A DNA stretch of 64,000 nt from Novosphingopyxis baekryungensis DSM 16222. Its GTDB lineage: Bacteria; Pseudomonadota; Alphaproteobacteria; Sphingomonadales; Sphingomonadaceae. A program made the position numbers and the translations under genes. Location of the stretch: contig NZ_ATUR01000002.1 of assembly GCF_000420305.1 (NCBI RefSeq), forward strand, positions 62,001 through 126,000, in the 5' to 3' direction. This document shows positions 43,881 to 53,108 of this stretch, piece after piece. The notes under the pieces were generated by a model that was not told the origin of the DNA, made no database searches, and saw only the letters and a list, made by a program, of their open reading frames with translations. The first letter of the stretch is position 1. The number at the start of each line of letters is the position of its first letter.

Positions 43881-45131
43881 CTATGCGGCGCGTTCGTCCA
43901 CCGCACCATCTAGCAAGGAATGGTAAACGGGATCGTAACGAAGAACGTTGCTCGCCCAGTCGCGTTCCTGCCGGACGAAGGCCTGTGCCGTGTCGCGCCG
44001 GGCTTCCCAGCCGTGCCGATCGTCCAGCATAGCGCCCACCGCCTCCGCCAATGCCAGCGGATCGTCGGGCGTGAACAGGGTGCCGGTCTTTCCATCGGCA
44101 ATCAGTTCGCGGTGGCCGCCCACATCGGATGCGGCGACCAGGCGGCGCTGGGCCATGGCCTCCAGCGGTTTGAGCGGGGTCACCAGCTCGGTCAGCCGCA
44201 TGGCCTTGCGCGGATAAACCAGGATGTCGATCAGGCTGTAATAGCGCTCCACCGCCTCATGCGGCACGCGCCCGGCGAAATGGATCGCGTCGGCCGAGGC
44301 GGTCTGTCCGGCCTGAGACCGCAGCGCAGCCTCGCACGGGCCGCCGCCGACCAGCAGCAACTGCGCGCGGGGATGGCGCTGGCGCAGGCTGTCCATCGCC
44401 GCGATGGCGATGTCGAGCCCCTCATAATCGTAGAAGCTGCCGATAAATCCGATCACCGGGCCATCGTCCAGATTGAGCGCGCTGGCCAGCGCGTCGTCGC
44501 GCGGCGGCGGCGCGCCGAACAGATCCAGGTCCACACCATTGGGGGAGACCACGATCTTGCCCGGCGGAACGCCGCGCCGGATCAGATCCTGTTTCAGGCC
44601 GTCGCAGATCACGGTCACGGCATCGGCCTGCCGTACCACGCGCGATTCCAGCGCACGGGTGACGCGATATTTGGCGCTGCCCTCACGGCCCGTACCGTTG
44701 CCAACGGCGGCGTCTTCCCAGAAGGCGCGGATTTCATAGACCAGCGGCACGCCAAGCTGCACGGCGGCGCGCTGCGCGGCCATGCCGTCCATCATCGGCG
44801 AATGGGCGTGGAGAAGATCGAACGGCCAGCTTCGGTGCAGCGCCACGATGCGATCGGCCAGCATGGAAATCTCGCGAAATTCGCGCAGCGGAGAGGGCAT
44901 GGCGCTGCGTCCGGGCGTGCGGAAGAAGCGCAGGCCCTCATGCTCCCGGGCGTCCAGCCCTGCCGAGGCGTCCGGATCATATTGGCCGGTGCCGGTGGAC
45001 TGGCGCAGACCGGTCAGCCCGGCCACCTCCCATCCGGACCGCTCCTGCGCCTTCATGATCGCGCGCGTGCGGAAGCTGTAGCCGCTGTGCAGCGGCAGGC
45101 TATGGTCTAGGACATGGAGGATGCGGGCCAT
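43881..45131 (-). CDS. Exosortase A-associated glycosyltransferase (GT4 type)
   Basis: A 416-residue GT-B enzyme: MARILHVLDHSLPLHSGYSF start, N-terminal acceptor domain (LLHAHSPMMDGMAA, VPLVYEIRAFWED), and a C-terminal nucleotide-sugar domain (GKIVVSPNGVDLDLF, VIGFIGSFYDYEGLDIAIAAM, VYPRKAMRLTELVTPLKPLEAMAQRR with the GT4 ExxxxxxxE-type motif). The N-terminus and length match the PEP-CTERM/exosortase A-associated glycosyltransferase subfamily (TIGR04063). It probably extends an extracellular polysaccharide or O-glycan built with the exosortase system. Its usual partner, the O-glycosylation ligase, is divergently encoded at 45418. Confidence 0.85.
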   Translation of the reverse strand: MARILHVLDHSLPLHSGYSFRTRAIMKAQERSGWEVAGLTGLRQSTGTGQYDPDASAGLDAREHEGLRFFRTPGRSAMPSPLREFREISMLADRIVALHRSWPFDLLHAHSPMMDGMAAQRAAVQLGVPLVYEIRAFWEDAAVGNGTGREGSAKYRVTRALESRVVRQADAVTVICDGLKQDLIRRGVPPGKIVVSPNGVDLDLFGAPPPRDDALASALNLDDGPVIGFIGSFYDYEGLDIAIAAMDSLRQRHPRAQLLLVGGGPCEAALRSQAGQTASADAIHFAGRVPHEAVERYYSLIDILVYPRKAMRLTELVTPLKPLEAMAQRRLVAASDVGGHRELIADGKTGTLFTPDDPLALAEAVGAMLDDRHGWEARRDTAQAFVRQERDWASNVLRYDPVYHSLLDGAVDERAA

Positions 45132-45225
45132 GGCATGATACCCTGTCGTAAAAGGCTTAACGGGCCGTCAACCTAAGGCACGTAGAGCCTTCATTCTATT
45201 ACAAAGCCGGGCAGCCCAGCGCGCT

Positions 45226-45408
45226 ATGATCGACCATTTTTCCATATTGCTCAGTCACGGCCTGCTGTTGCTGGCCTATTGGCGTTTGTTGCATCGGCCG
45301 GATCTGGACATCGAACAGCCGCGCAAGGCCATGGCGGAGCAGCTTGGCCTGGGCGATGGGCCTGGTCCGAAAGACCCCGGCGCGTCTGCCGATAGCGGCA
45401 GGCGCTGA
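45226..45408 (+). CDS. Small protein upstream of the O-glycosylation ligase
   Basis: A 60-residue ORF: MIDHFSILLSHGLLLLAYWR, then LLHRPDLDIEQPRKAMAEQL and a Gly/Pro/Asp tail. The first 22 residues are one hydrophobic helix and the rest is a soluble tail. It ends 9 bp before the ligase and is in the same orientation, so it would be co-transcribed. The family is not recognised; it may be a small accessory protein of the exosortase-associated glycan system. Confidence 0.5.
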   Translation: MIDHFSILLSHGLLLLAYWRLLHRPDLDIEQPRKAMAEQLGLGDGPGPKDPGASADSGRR

Positions 45409-45417
45409 GCGGGCCGG

Positions 45418-46791
45418 ATGCGCGATCTCTATCTTCTCGGCTTTCTGGGGCTGTTCCTGCTGTTCGGCCTGCGCAAGCCGTTCCTGTTCACGCTGACCTA
45501 TGCCTATATCGATATCGTCGCGCCGCAGCGGCTGAGCTATTATCTGCTCAACAGCATCCCGATCTCCCTCATCGTCTTTGCGCTGGCGCTGTTCGGCTTC
45601 CTGCTGGACCGGAACAAGATCGACGCCCGCGTGTCCGGCCGGCAGATCTGCATGCTCGTGCTGCTGGCCTATGCCGGATACACCACGATCACCGCCGATG
45701 TGCCGGTGGAGGCCGCCTCCAAATGGGATTGGGTGTGGAAGGCGCTGGTCTTCGCCATCTTCCTGCCGCTCACCTTGCGAACGAAGCTGCGGATCGAGGC
45801 GCTGGCGCTGACCATGGTGCTTTCGCTAGCGGCGCTGGTGGTCAATGGGGGGCTGAAGACGCTGCTGTCCGGCGGCGGGTACGGGGCGCTGGTGATCCTG
45901 GTGGATGACAATAGCGGCCTGTATGAAGGATCGATCATCAGCTGCGTGTCGATCGCGGTCATTCCGCTGGTCTGGTGGCTGGCCAATCACGGCACCATCT
46001 TTCCGGCCCGTGACGAACGCTGGCGTCTGCCGCTCAAGCTGTTCGCCATCGGCCTGACCGGGGCGGCCATTCTGGTGCCGATCGGTACGCAGGCGCGCAC
46101 CGGGCTGGTCTGTCTGGTGGTGCTGTTCATCCTTTCCCTGCGCTTTTCGCGCTATAAGATGCTCTATGCGTTCGGCGCGATGTTTCTGGCGCTGGCGGCC
46201 ATCCCCTTCCTGCCAAGCGCGTTCAGCGAGCGGATGGGCACCATCCAGAATTACGAAGAGGACGAGTCCGCCTCCACCCGCCTCGCGGTCTGGGGATGGA
46301 CGCTGGACTATGTGAAATCGCATCCCGGCGGCGGCGGGTTCGAGGCCTATCGCCAGAATACGCTGCGCTATGAAATGCCGGCGGTGGACAGCAACGGCAT
46401 CGCCACCGGCGGGACGGAGGTGCAGGAGGTGGTGGATGCCGGGCGCGCCTATCATTCCAGCTATTTCGAGATGCTGGGAGAGCAGGGCTTTTTCGGCCTG
46501 CTGCTCTGGCTCATCATCCATGTCGGCGGGGTCTGGCGGATGGAGCTGCTGCGCCGCCGCTACAAGGACAGCCAGAAGGCCGATCAGCAATGGATCACTC
46601 CGCTGGCGCAGGCGCTGCAGAATGCGCAGATCGTCTATCTCACCGGATCGCTGTTCGTCGGCATCGCCTTCCAGCCCTTCGTCTACATGCTCATCGCCAT
46701 GCAGATCGGGCTGGACACCTATCTCGCCAGGCGGCGCAAGGAGGAGGGGTTCGTGTCGATTGCCGCGCAGCTGAAGGCCAAGGCCGGCTGA
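45418..46791 (+). CDS. Exosortase A-associated O-glycosylation ligase (Wzy/WaaL-like)
   Basis: A 457-residue polytopic membrane protein with about 11 helices. The N-terminus RDLYLLGFLGLFLLFGLRKPFLFTLTYAYIDIVAPQRL and the O-antigen-ligase region (IGTQARTGLVCLVVLFILSL, a large periplasmic loop with SHPGGGGFEAYRQNTLR, then AYHSSYFEMLGEQGFFGLLLW) match the putative O-glycosylation ligase of the exosortase A system (TIGR03097). It probably transfers or polymerises a glycan in the periplasm. It is divergent from the partner glycosyltransferase. No exosortase or PEP-CTERM protein was found in the window. Confidence 0.85.
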   Translation: MRDLYLLGFLGLFLLFGLRKPFLFTLTYAYIDIVAPQRLSYYLLNSIPISLIVFALALFGFLLDRNKIDARVSGRQICMLVLLAYAGYTTITADVPVEAASKWDWVWKALVFAIFLPLTLRTKLRIEALALTMVLSLAALVVNGGLKTLLSGGGYGALVILVDDNSGLYEGSIISCVSIAVIPLVWWLANHGTIFPARDERWRLPLKLFAIGLTGAAILVPIGTQARTGLVCLVVLFILSLRFSRYKMLYAFGAMFLALAAIPFLPSAFSERMGTIQNYEEDESASTRLAVWGWTLDYVKSHPGGGGFEAYRQNTLRYEMPAVDSNGIATGGTEVQEVVDAGRAYHSSYFEMLGEQGFFGLLLWLIIHVGGVWRMELLRRRYKDSQKADQQWITPLAQALQNAQIVYLTGSLFVGIAFQPFVYMLIAMQIGLDTYLARRRKEEGFVSIAAQLKAKAG

Positions 46792-46924
46792 CGGGTTACC
46801 GGCCCGCAGCGGGCTGTGCATCCGCCCGGCACCGGCACTGCGTTGGACAACGCAGCCGCCAATCCCTATCTGCCGCGCGGCGGCGCATGGGCGCTGCCGG
46901 CATGATGCAGATGGAGCAATCGAT

Positions 46925-48115
46925 ATGGCCAGCAAGCTCACGGAAAAGGCCGCCAGCCCCTTGCCCAAAGGCAATGACGTGGCTGCCGCCTGGACCGAAC
47001 TGACCGACTATCTCCAGTCGATCGCGGACTGGTTCGTGGTGCACTGGGTGGAGGTGTTGATCGCGCTGGCCGTGGCGGTGGTGCTGTATGTGGCGCTCTC
47101 CGCGCTCAAGCGGCTGGGCGTGCGCTATGTCCGCCGCAATGAGAATCTGACCGGCTATCGCATGATCATCGGCCGCGCGATCGCCAAGACCACGCGCAGC
47201 TTCCGCTTCCTCATCGCGGCGCAGCTGGTGGCCAGCTATGCCAGCGCGCCCGACTGGCTGGAAAGCTTCATCGGTTTTCTGTTCACCATCACGGTGGTGC
47301 TGCAGATCGCCATCTGGGTGCGCGAGCTGCTGATCGGGTTCATCGAGAAGCGCAACCACAGCACCGAGGATTCGCACGAAACGCTGGATAGCGCGATGAA
47401 GCTGATCCACATTTTCGTCACCTTCGTCATTTTCGCCATCGCCGTGGTCGTGATCTTGGGCAATCTGGGCGTGGACGTTACCGGGCTGATCGCCGGTCTG
47501 GGCGTCGGCGGTATCGCCATCGGTCTGGCTGCGCAGGGCATTTTCGCGGATCTGTTCGCCGCCATCGCGATCATTTTCGACAAACCCTTTTCCAAGGGAG
47601 ACACCATCCAGTTTGACAGCTTTTCCGGATCGGTCGAGGAAATCGGTCTGAAATCCACCCGGGTACGGGCGGTGACGGGTGAGGAGATCATCATCTCCAA
47701 CGCCAATCTGCTGAACAAGGAAATCCAGAATCTCACGCGCCGTCCGCACCGGCGCACCAAATTCGCGATCACGCTGATCTACCAGACGCCTGCCGACAAG
47801 GCGGACAAGGTGCCCGATATTCTGCAGGACATCGTGGAGAGCGCGGGTGCCACCTTCGTGCGCGCAGGTTTTGTCGGTTTCGGTGACAGTTCGATCAATT
47901 ACGAGGTGGAATTCGACGGCCCGTCCGATTTTACCGCCAGCTATCACCAGCGCCACCGCGTCGGCATTGCCATCTTCGATCGCTTTGCCAAGGAAGGGCT
48001 GGAATTCGCCTATCCCACGCAGACCACCTTCACCTCCGCGCCGGACGGCACCATGGTCATGCCCTATCCGCAGATCCAGCCGGTACGGCAGATCGAGGAC
48101 GGCACCGACGTCTGA
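46925..48115 (+). CDS. Mechanosensitive ion channel family protein (MscS-like)
   Basis: A 396-residue protein: three to four N-terminal helices, the pore helix region GLIAGLGVGGIAIGLAAQGIFADLFAAIAIIFDKPF (MscS TM3 with its Gly/Ala pattern), the beta domain FSKGDTIQFDSFSGSVEEIGLKSTRVRAVTGEEIIISNANL, and a C-terminal alpha/beta domain. MscS channels open under membrane tension and protect against hypo-osmotic shock. Two extra N-terminal helices make it longer than E. coli MscS. A lone gene with no obvious partner. Confidence 0.9.
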   Translation: MASKLTEKAASPLPKGNDVAAAWTELTDYLQSIADWFVVHWVEVLIALAVAVVLYVALSALKRLGVRYVRRNENLTGYRMIIGRAIAKTTRSFRFLIAAQLVASYASAPDWLESFIGFLFTITVVLQIAIWVRELLIGFIEKRNHSTEDSHETLDSAMKLIHIFVTFVIFAIAVVVILGNLGVDVTGLIAGLGVGGIAIGLAAQGIFADLFAAIAIIFDKPFSKGDTIQFDSFSGSVEEIGLKSTRVRAVTGEEIIISNANLLNKEIQNLTRRPHRRTKFAITLIYQTPADKADKVPDILQDIVESAGATFVRAGFVGFGDSSINYEVEFDGPSDFTASYHQRHRVGIAIFDRFAKEGLEFAYPTQTTFTSAPDGTMVMPYPQIQPVRQIEDGTDV

Positions 48116-48215
48116 GCGCGTCCATCCGTCCACCTGCCGTAACGGCAAGCCGTTTTGCTTGAGAAAGTGGCGGCGACAGGCCATGGTCGCGCCATACCGA
48201 TAAAAGGAGAGCGGC

Positions 48216-48677
48216 ATGGCCGAAACCATTGCGCCCGAACAGATGAAAGACAGAATTGGCCAGGAACTGGGCGTGTCCGACTGGGTGACCGTGGATCAGG
48301 ACATGATCGACAAGTTCGCCGAAGCGACGGGCGACCATCAGTTCATCCATGTCGATGTGGAAAAGGCCAAGATGACGCCGTTTGGCGGCACCATCGCCCA
48401 TGGCTTTCTAACGCTGTCCCTGCTCCCGCGCCTGGCGGCCGAGGCGGATATGCCGCGGCCAGAAGGCGTGAAGATGGGCGTGAATTACGGCGGCAACAAA
48501 GTCCGCTTTCTGACGCCTGTCAAATCCGGATCGCGCGTGCGCGGGCGGTTCAAGCTGCTCGATATCGAGGAAAAGCGGCCCGGCCAGTGGCAGCAGACGC
48601 AGGAATTCACGGTCGAGATCGAGGGGGAGGGCAAGCCCGCCCTGATCGCCGAGTGGATCAGCCAGTTTTTCGTATAA
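48216..48677 (+). CDS. MaoC family dehydratase
   Basis: A 153-residue single hot-dog protein with SD AAAGGAGA: MAETIAPEQMKDRIGQELGV, then TGDHQFIHVDVEKAKMTPFGGTIAHGFLTLSLLP, the R-hydratase active-site pattern (Asp…His in GGTIAHGF). It likely hydrates or dehydrates enoyl- or hydroxyacyl-CoA. The thiolase gene follows by 116 bp on the same strand, so a fatty-acid or small-acid CoA pathway is plausible. Confidence 0.87.
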   Translation: MAETIAPEQMKDRIGQELGVSDWVTVDQDMIDKFAEATGDHQFIHVDVEKAKMTPFGGTIAHGFLTLSLLPRLAAEADMPRPEGVKMGVNYGGNKVRFLTPVKSGSRVRGRFKLLDIEEKRPGQWQQTQEFTVEIEGEGKPALIAEWISQFFV

Positions 48678-48793
48678 TTTAAAACGCCACTATCATTCCG
48701 GCGCTATCCGGACTCTCCAAAGGCGCAGCGCCCGATGAGAGCCCGGCTTTTGCCGGGGCGACGCCTTCAGAAACCATCACAGGAGTACATCAT

Positions 48794-49972
48794 ATGCGTG
48801 ACGCCGTCATCGTTTCCACCGCCCGCACCCCGATCGGGCGTGCCTATAAGGGTGCTTTCAACAACACGCAGGGCCCCACGCTCGGCAGCTATTCGGTCAA
48901 GGCCGCAGTCGAGCGTGCTGGCGTCGAAGGCAGCGAGATCGATGATTGCATCATGGGCTCGGCGCTGCAGCAGGGCACCACGGGCGGCAATGTCGCGCGG
49001 CAGATCGCACTGCGCGCAGGCCTTGGCATCGATGTGCCCGGCATGACGATCGACCGTCAGTGCTCGTCGGGCCTGATGAGCATCGCCACCGCCGCCAAGC
49101 AGATCATCACCGATCGCATGGACTGCGTCGTGGCCGGCGGGCTGGAGTCGGTCTCGCTGGTGCAGACCAAGGAAATGCGCGTGATGCCCGATCCGGAGCT
49201 AATCCAGATGCACGGCGCGGTGTACATGCCCATGCTGCAGACCGCCGAGACGGTGGCCCAGCGTTACGGCATCAGCCGTGAGCGTCAGGACGAATATGGC
49301 CTGCGTTCGCAGCAGCGCACCGCCGCTGCGCAGGATGCGGGCAAGTTCGATGACGAGATCGTGTCCGTTTCCACCACCATGAAGGTGCAGAACAAGGAAA
49401 CCGGTGAGATTTCGGACAAGGACGTCACCATCTCCAAGGACGAGGGCAACCGTCCGGAAACCACGCTAGAGGGCCTGAACAGCCTGAAGCCCGTGATGGG
49501 CGAGGGCACCTCGATCACCGCCGGCAACGCCTCGCAGCTGAGCGATGGCAGCTCCGCCAGCGTGCTGATGGAAGCCAAGGTCGCCGAAAAGCGCGGATTG
49601 ACGCCGCTGGGTCGTTACATCGGCATGGCGGTTGCCGGTACCGAGCCGGACGAAATGGGCATTGGCCCCGTGTTCGCCATCCCCAAGCTGCTCGAGCGGT
49701 TCGACCTCAAGGTGGACGATATCGGCCTGTGGGAACTGAACGAGGCGTTCGCGGTGCAGGTGCTGTATTGCCAGGACAAGCTGGGCATTCCCGATGAGCT
49801 GCTGAACGTCAATGGCGGCTCCATCTCGATCGGCCACCCCTATGGCATGACCGGCGCGCGCTGCACCGGCCACGCGCTGATCGAAGGCAAGCGTCGCGGC
49901 GCGAAACATGTCGTCGTGACGATGTGCGTCGGCGGCGGCATGGGCGCAGCCGGTCTGTTCGAAGTGCTCTGA
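48794..49972 (+). CDS. Acetyl-CoA C-acyltransferase (thiolase)
   Basis: A 392-residue type I thiolase with SD AGGAG. Active-site residues: nucleophilic Cys in [12 protein letters not shown], His in [20 protein letters not shown], and the second Cys in [14 protein letters not shown]. It cleaves 3-ketoacyl-CoA or condenses acetyl-CoA units. Length and motifs are normal. Whether it is degradative (FadA-like) or biosynthetic cannot be decided; the MaoC neighbour fits beta-oxidation. A bidirectional terminator follows. Confidence 0.92.
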   Translation: MRDAVIVSTARTPIGRAYKGAFNNTQGPTLGSYSVKAAVERAGVEGSEIDDCIMGSALQQGTTGGNVARQIALRAGLGIDVPGMTIDRQCSSGLMSIATAAKQIITDRMDCVVAGGLESVSLVQTKEMRVMPDPELIQMHGAVYMPMLQTAETVAQRYGISRERQDEYGLRSQQRTAAAQDAGKFDDEIVSVSTTMKVQNKETGEISDKDVTISKDEGNRPETTLEGLNSLKPVMGEGTSITAGNASQLSDGSSASVLMEAKVAEKRGLTPLGRYIGMAVAGTEPDEMGIGPVFAIPKLLERFDLKVDDIGLWELNEAFAVQVLYCQDKLGIPDELLNVNGGSISIGHPYGMTGARCTGHALIEGKRRGAKHVVVTMCVGGGMGAAGLFEVL

Positions 49973-49997
49973 TCCAGCGATCTCGAGCCAAGTGATA

Positions 49998-50034
49998 AAA
50001 GGCCGTCCTGCATTTCTGCAGGGCGGCCTTTTTT
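49998..50034. terminator. Bidirectional intrinsic terminator after the thiolase
   Basis: AAAGGCCG-T-CCTGCA pairs with TGCAGG-G-CGGCCTTT, followed on the plus strand by a run of six T (50029-50034) and preceded by four A, so it can act in both directions between the thiolase and the convergent amidohydrolase. Confidence 0.85.
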
Positions 50035-50037
50035 CCG

Positions 50038-51297
50038 TCAGTCGATGATCTGGCCCCGCGCCATGACCCAGTCGACCTGTTGCAGCGCTGCAGCATCTTC
50101 CAGCGGATTGCCGGAGACCGCGATCAGATCGGCAGAGTAGCCCGGCGCGATCCTGCCGATCTGCCCTTCCATATCCAGCAGCCGGGCGGCCACGGTGGTG
50201 GCGCTGGCCAGCGCCTCGCGCGGGGTCATGCCGGCATCCACCAGCATCTGAAATTCCTCGGCATTGCGGCCATGCGCGAACACGCCCGCATCGGTGCCGA
50301 AGGCGACCGGCACGCCGAGCTGCTTGGCAAGGCCGACCGCCTTGCCGACCTCGCTCAGCGTCATGCGGATCTTGTTCTCCACCACGGGCGTGTACATGCC
50401 CGTGCCCAGCCCTTCGGAGACGCCGCGAAAGGCCAGTAGCGTTGGCACCAGATAGGTGCCCCTGGCCTTCATCACGCGCAGCGCCTGCTCATCGGCAAAG
50501 GTGCCATGTTCGATCGAATCGATGCCCGCCGCTGCCGCCGCCTCCACGCCGCGCGCGCCATGGGCATGGGCCATGACCTTGAGGCCAAGCGAATGCGCGG
50601 TATCGGCGATCGCGGTCATCTCGTCATCGGTGAAATGCGCGCCCAGACCGCGGCCCTGCTGGCTCAGCACGCCGCCGGTCGCGGTAATCTTGATGACGTT
50701 GGAGCCGTTGCGGCTGGCCTTGCGTACCCTGGCGGTGCACTCGACCGCGCCCGTGCAGGTGAAGCCGCTGGACAGCAGATCGTTGATCTCCGGCAGGAAG
50801 CCGGACACATCGCCATGCCCGCCGATGATCGCGAGCGGCGGCCCGGCGGCAATGATGCGCGGGCCGGCAATCAGGCCTTCATCGGTGCCCCGGCGCAGCG
50901 CGAACGCGGTCTGCCCGGCGGAGCCCGCCTCCCGCACGGTGGTGAAGCCGGCCTTCACGGTTTTCAGCGCATTTTTCACGCCCACGACCACGCCCCATTC
51001 GCCCGGTTCGGTCGCTTCCTTCCAGAAATCGCCGCCCGGATCGCCGGTCAGATGCACATGTGTGTCGATCAGGCCGGGCAGCACGGTCTTGTCGCCGAGG
51101 TCGATGATGTCGTCGCCGGTGGCCGTTCGGTCGATCCCGGCGGTGATCGAGACGATTTTGCCGTCCTCGACCAGCACCGTGGCCGGACCCATGGGGTCGG
51201 ACGCGGCATCGGTGATCAGATTGCCGACAAGGATCGTCTCGGCGGCTCCCGGACCGGCAAGAGCCAGCAGGGGCAGGGCGAGCAGCAGCGCTTTCAT
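50038..51297 (-). CDS. Amidohydrolase family protein (imidazolonepropionase/prolidase-like), exported
   Basis: From the ATG at 51297 (SD AAGGAGA) the product is 419 residues: signal peptide MKALLLALPLLALAGPGAAE, then a TIM-barrel amidohydrolase with metal ligands in PGLIDTHVHLTGD, GLKVMAHAHGARGV, SIEHGTFADE and FGTDAGVFAHGRNAEE. Exported members hydrolyse dipeptides or cyclic amides; the substrate here is unknown. The in-frame extension to 51330 is rejected because the signal peptide starts at 51297. Confidence 0.87.
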   Translation of the reverse strand: MKALLLALPLLALAGPGAAETILVGNLITDAASDPMGPATVLVEDGKIVSITAGIDRTATGDDIIDLGDKTVLPGLIDTHVHLTGDPGGDFWKEATEPGEWGVVVGVKNALKTVKAGFTTVREAGSAGQTAFALRRGTDEGLIAGPRIIAAGPPLAIIGGHGDVSGFLPEINDLLSSGFTCTGAVECTARVRKASRNGSNVIKITATGGVLSQQGRGLGAHFTDDEMTAIADTAHSLGLKVMAHAHGARGVEAAAAAGIDSIEHGTFADEQALRVMKARGTYLVPTLLAFRGVSEGLGTGMYTPVVENKIRMTLSEVGKAVGLAKQLGVPVAFGTDAGVFAHGRNAEEFQMLVDAGMTPREALASATTVAARLLDMEGQIGRIAPGYSADLIAVSGNPLEDAAALQQVDWVMARGQIID

Positions 51298-51446
51298 CTC
51301 ATCATTCTCCTTGGACGATCGGCGAATCACATGACGCCAATTCTGGCGGCGATGATAGCGCGGCCCTGGCCGTTCCGCATGCCCGGCGGGCCGGCACCGG
51401 GAAAGACTTGCCAGCGCGGGCGCGCTCGGGGCAGGAGCGGGCGATC

Positions 51447-53057
51447 ATGACCATATCTTCGCAATTCGCCCAAGCGGGCCAGTGGCTGCGCGCCCATCCG
51501 CTGATCGTCGCGGCCCTGGCCGGCCTGCTCGTGGCCGAAGGCTTCGCGCCGCAATATCGCCTCATCCTGCTGCCGCTCATCGGCTTTGTCGCGCTGATGC
51601 ACTTGCTGCTGCACGCCAGCGGCGCGCGTCAGGCCTTCCTGATCGGCTGGGTTTTCGGGCTGACGCAGTTTGTGCTGGGGCTCAACTGGATCGCCACCGC
51701 CTTCACCTATCAGGCCGAGATGCCGGTGTGGCTGGGCTATATCGCGGTGCTGCTGCTCTCCGTCTATCTGGCGGTTTACCCGGCGCTGGCCGGGCTTGGC
51801 GCATGGTGGATCGGGCGGGGCAGACCGCTGGCCTTTGCCTTGGGTTTTGCCGGGCTGTGGACGCTCACCGAATGGGTGCGCGGCTGGCTGTTCACCGGCT
51901 TTCCGTGGAACCCGCTATCCAGTCTGGTCATCGACCATGGCATCCTGCCGCACGCGATGCGCTGGATCGGCACCTATGGCCTGTCCGGTCTGCTGCTGCT
52001 GGTGCCGGGCTTCTGTCTGTGCGCGCTGCACGGGCGGCGCGGCGATCATGCGGTTGGCGGTAAGGGTGGCTGGGCGCTCGGCGCGGCCAGTCTGGCCATG
52101 ATTGCCAGCATGTTCGTGCCCAAGCAGCTTGGCACCCCAGTCGCGACGGGCGACCAGCCGACGATCGCCATCGTGCAGCCCAATATCGGGCAGGACATCG
52201 CCAATGATCCGACGCGCTATGAGGAATTTTTCGCCCGGCTCGCCCGGCTGTCTCAGCCCGCGCCCGGCCAGGCCCCGTTCGACATGGTGTTCTGGCCGGA
52301 AGGGGCGATCCCCGATTATCTGGAGGACGGCTATCCGCGCCGTTTCTATCAGGCGACGACCTACGGCGCGTCCGCCCGTCTGGCGCGCACACGGCTGGCC
52401 GATGTGGCCCGCGGCGGGCTGCTCATCACTGGCGCGCAGGATCTGGAACTGAACGGCGACCGGCTGGCCGGCGCCCGCAACATCGTCACCGCCATCGGCC
52501 CGGGCGGGCGGCGGCGCGGCACTTATGCCAAGGCGCATCTGGTGCCTTATGGCGAATATCTGCCGATGCGCGGCCTGCTGGAGCCGATCGGCCTGTCGCG
52601 GCTCGTGGCGGGCGATATCGATTTCGATCCCGGCCCCGGTCCGCGCTCGCTCGCCTTGCCCGGCATGCCGAAGATGGGCGTGCAGGTCTGCTACGAGATC
52701 GTTTTCTCCGGCCATGTCGTGGACCGGGCCAACCGGCCCGATTTCCTGTTCAATCCGTCCAATGACGGCTGGTTCGGCGTGTGGGGCCCGGCGCAGCATC
52801 TGCGCCAGGCGCGGATGCGTGCGATCGAGGAAGGGCTGCCGCTGGTCCGCGCCACCACCACCGGCATCAGCGCGCTGGTCGATGCCGATGGACGGGTGCT
52901 GGATCGGCTGGACAGCGGAACAGCCGCGCGGATCGCCGCAACCTTGCCGCCGCCGCTGCCGCCCACGCTATTTGCGCGCTTCGGCAATTGGCTGGCCGTC
53001 CTGTTCGGCGCGCTACTTGTCGCGGGCGGGATTGCAAGCCGCCGCCGCCCTCGCTAG
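51447..53057 (+). CDS. lnt: Apolipoprotein N-acyltransferase
   Basis: From the ATG at 51447 (SD AGGAG) the product is 536 residues: about eight N-terminal helices, then a nitrilase-like periplasmic domain with the catalytic triad Glu in MVFWPEGAIPDYL, Lys in RRGTYAKAHLVPYGEYLP, and Cys in MGVQVCYEIVFSG, and a C-terminal membrane helix. Lnt adds the third acyl chain to lipoproteins in the inner membrane, which several gene products in this window (S41 protease, phosphatase, methyltransferase) would need. It precedes metK, an order found in many alphaproteobacteria. Confidence 0.94.
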   Translation: MTISSQFAQAGQWLRAHPLIVAALAGLLVAEGFAPQYRLILLPLIGFVALMHLLLHASGARQAFLIGWVFGLTQFVLGLNWIATAFTYQAEMPVWLGYIAVLLLSVYLAVYPALAGLGAWWIGRGRPLAFALGFAGLWTLTEWVRGWLFTGFPWNPLSSLVIDHGILPHAMRWIGTYGLSGLLLLVPGFCLCALHGRRGDHAVGGKGGWALGAASLAMIASMFVPKQLGTPVATGDQPTIAIVQPNIGQDIANDPTRYEEFFARLARLSQPAPGQAPFDMVFWPEGAIPDYLEDGYPRRFYQATTYGASARLARTRLADVARGGLLITGAQDLELNGDRLAGARNIVTAIGPGGRRRGTYAKAHLVPYGEYLPMRGLLEPIGLSRLVAGDIDFDPGPGPRSLALPGMPKMGVQVCYEIVFSGHVVDRANRPDFLFNPSNDGWFGVWGPAQHLRQARMRAIEEGLPLVRATTTGISALVDADGRVLDRLDSGTAARIAATLPPPLPPTLFARFGNWLAVLFGALLVAGGIASRRRPR

Positions 53058-53061
53058 AGCG

Positions 53062-53081
53062 CATATAAAGCATTCTTTATA
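53062..53081. promoter_or_regulatory. Palindrome in the short metK leader (candidate operator)
   Basis: ATATAAAG-CATT-CTTTATAT is a perfect 8-bp inverted repeat with a 4-nt spacer, the only AT-rich element in the 51-bp lnt-metK gap. There is no T-run and the gap is too short for a known SAM riboswitch class, so a protein operator (for example ArsR-family SahR/SamR-type) is more likely than an RNA element. Confidence 0.5.
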
Positions 53082-53108
53082 TCATGGAAACTGGCGAGGC
53101 GGCGGTTT

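Noticed and set aside
46796-48229. 477-residue ORF on the minus strand
   Set aside because: Antisense of the MscS-like channel; its composition is that of a high-GC shadow frame.
48741-48760. Terminator between MaoC and thiolase
   Set aside because: A GCCCGGC-TTTT-GCCGGGGC hairpin is present but no T-run follows, so it is not a clear terminator; the genes may still be co-transcribed.
53058-53108. SAM riboswitch upstream of metK
   Set aside because: Only 51 bp separates lnt and metK, with a protein-operator-like palindrome and no room for SAM-I or SAM-IV type folds; small SAM-II/V-like folds were not recognised.
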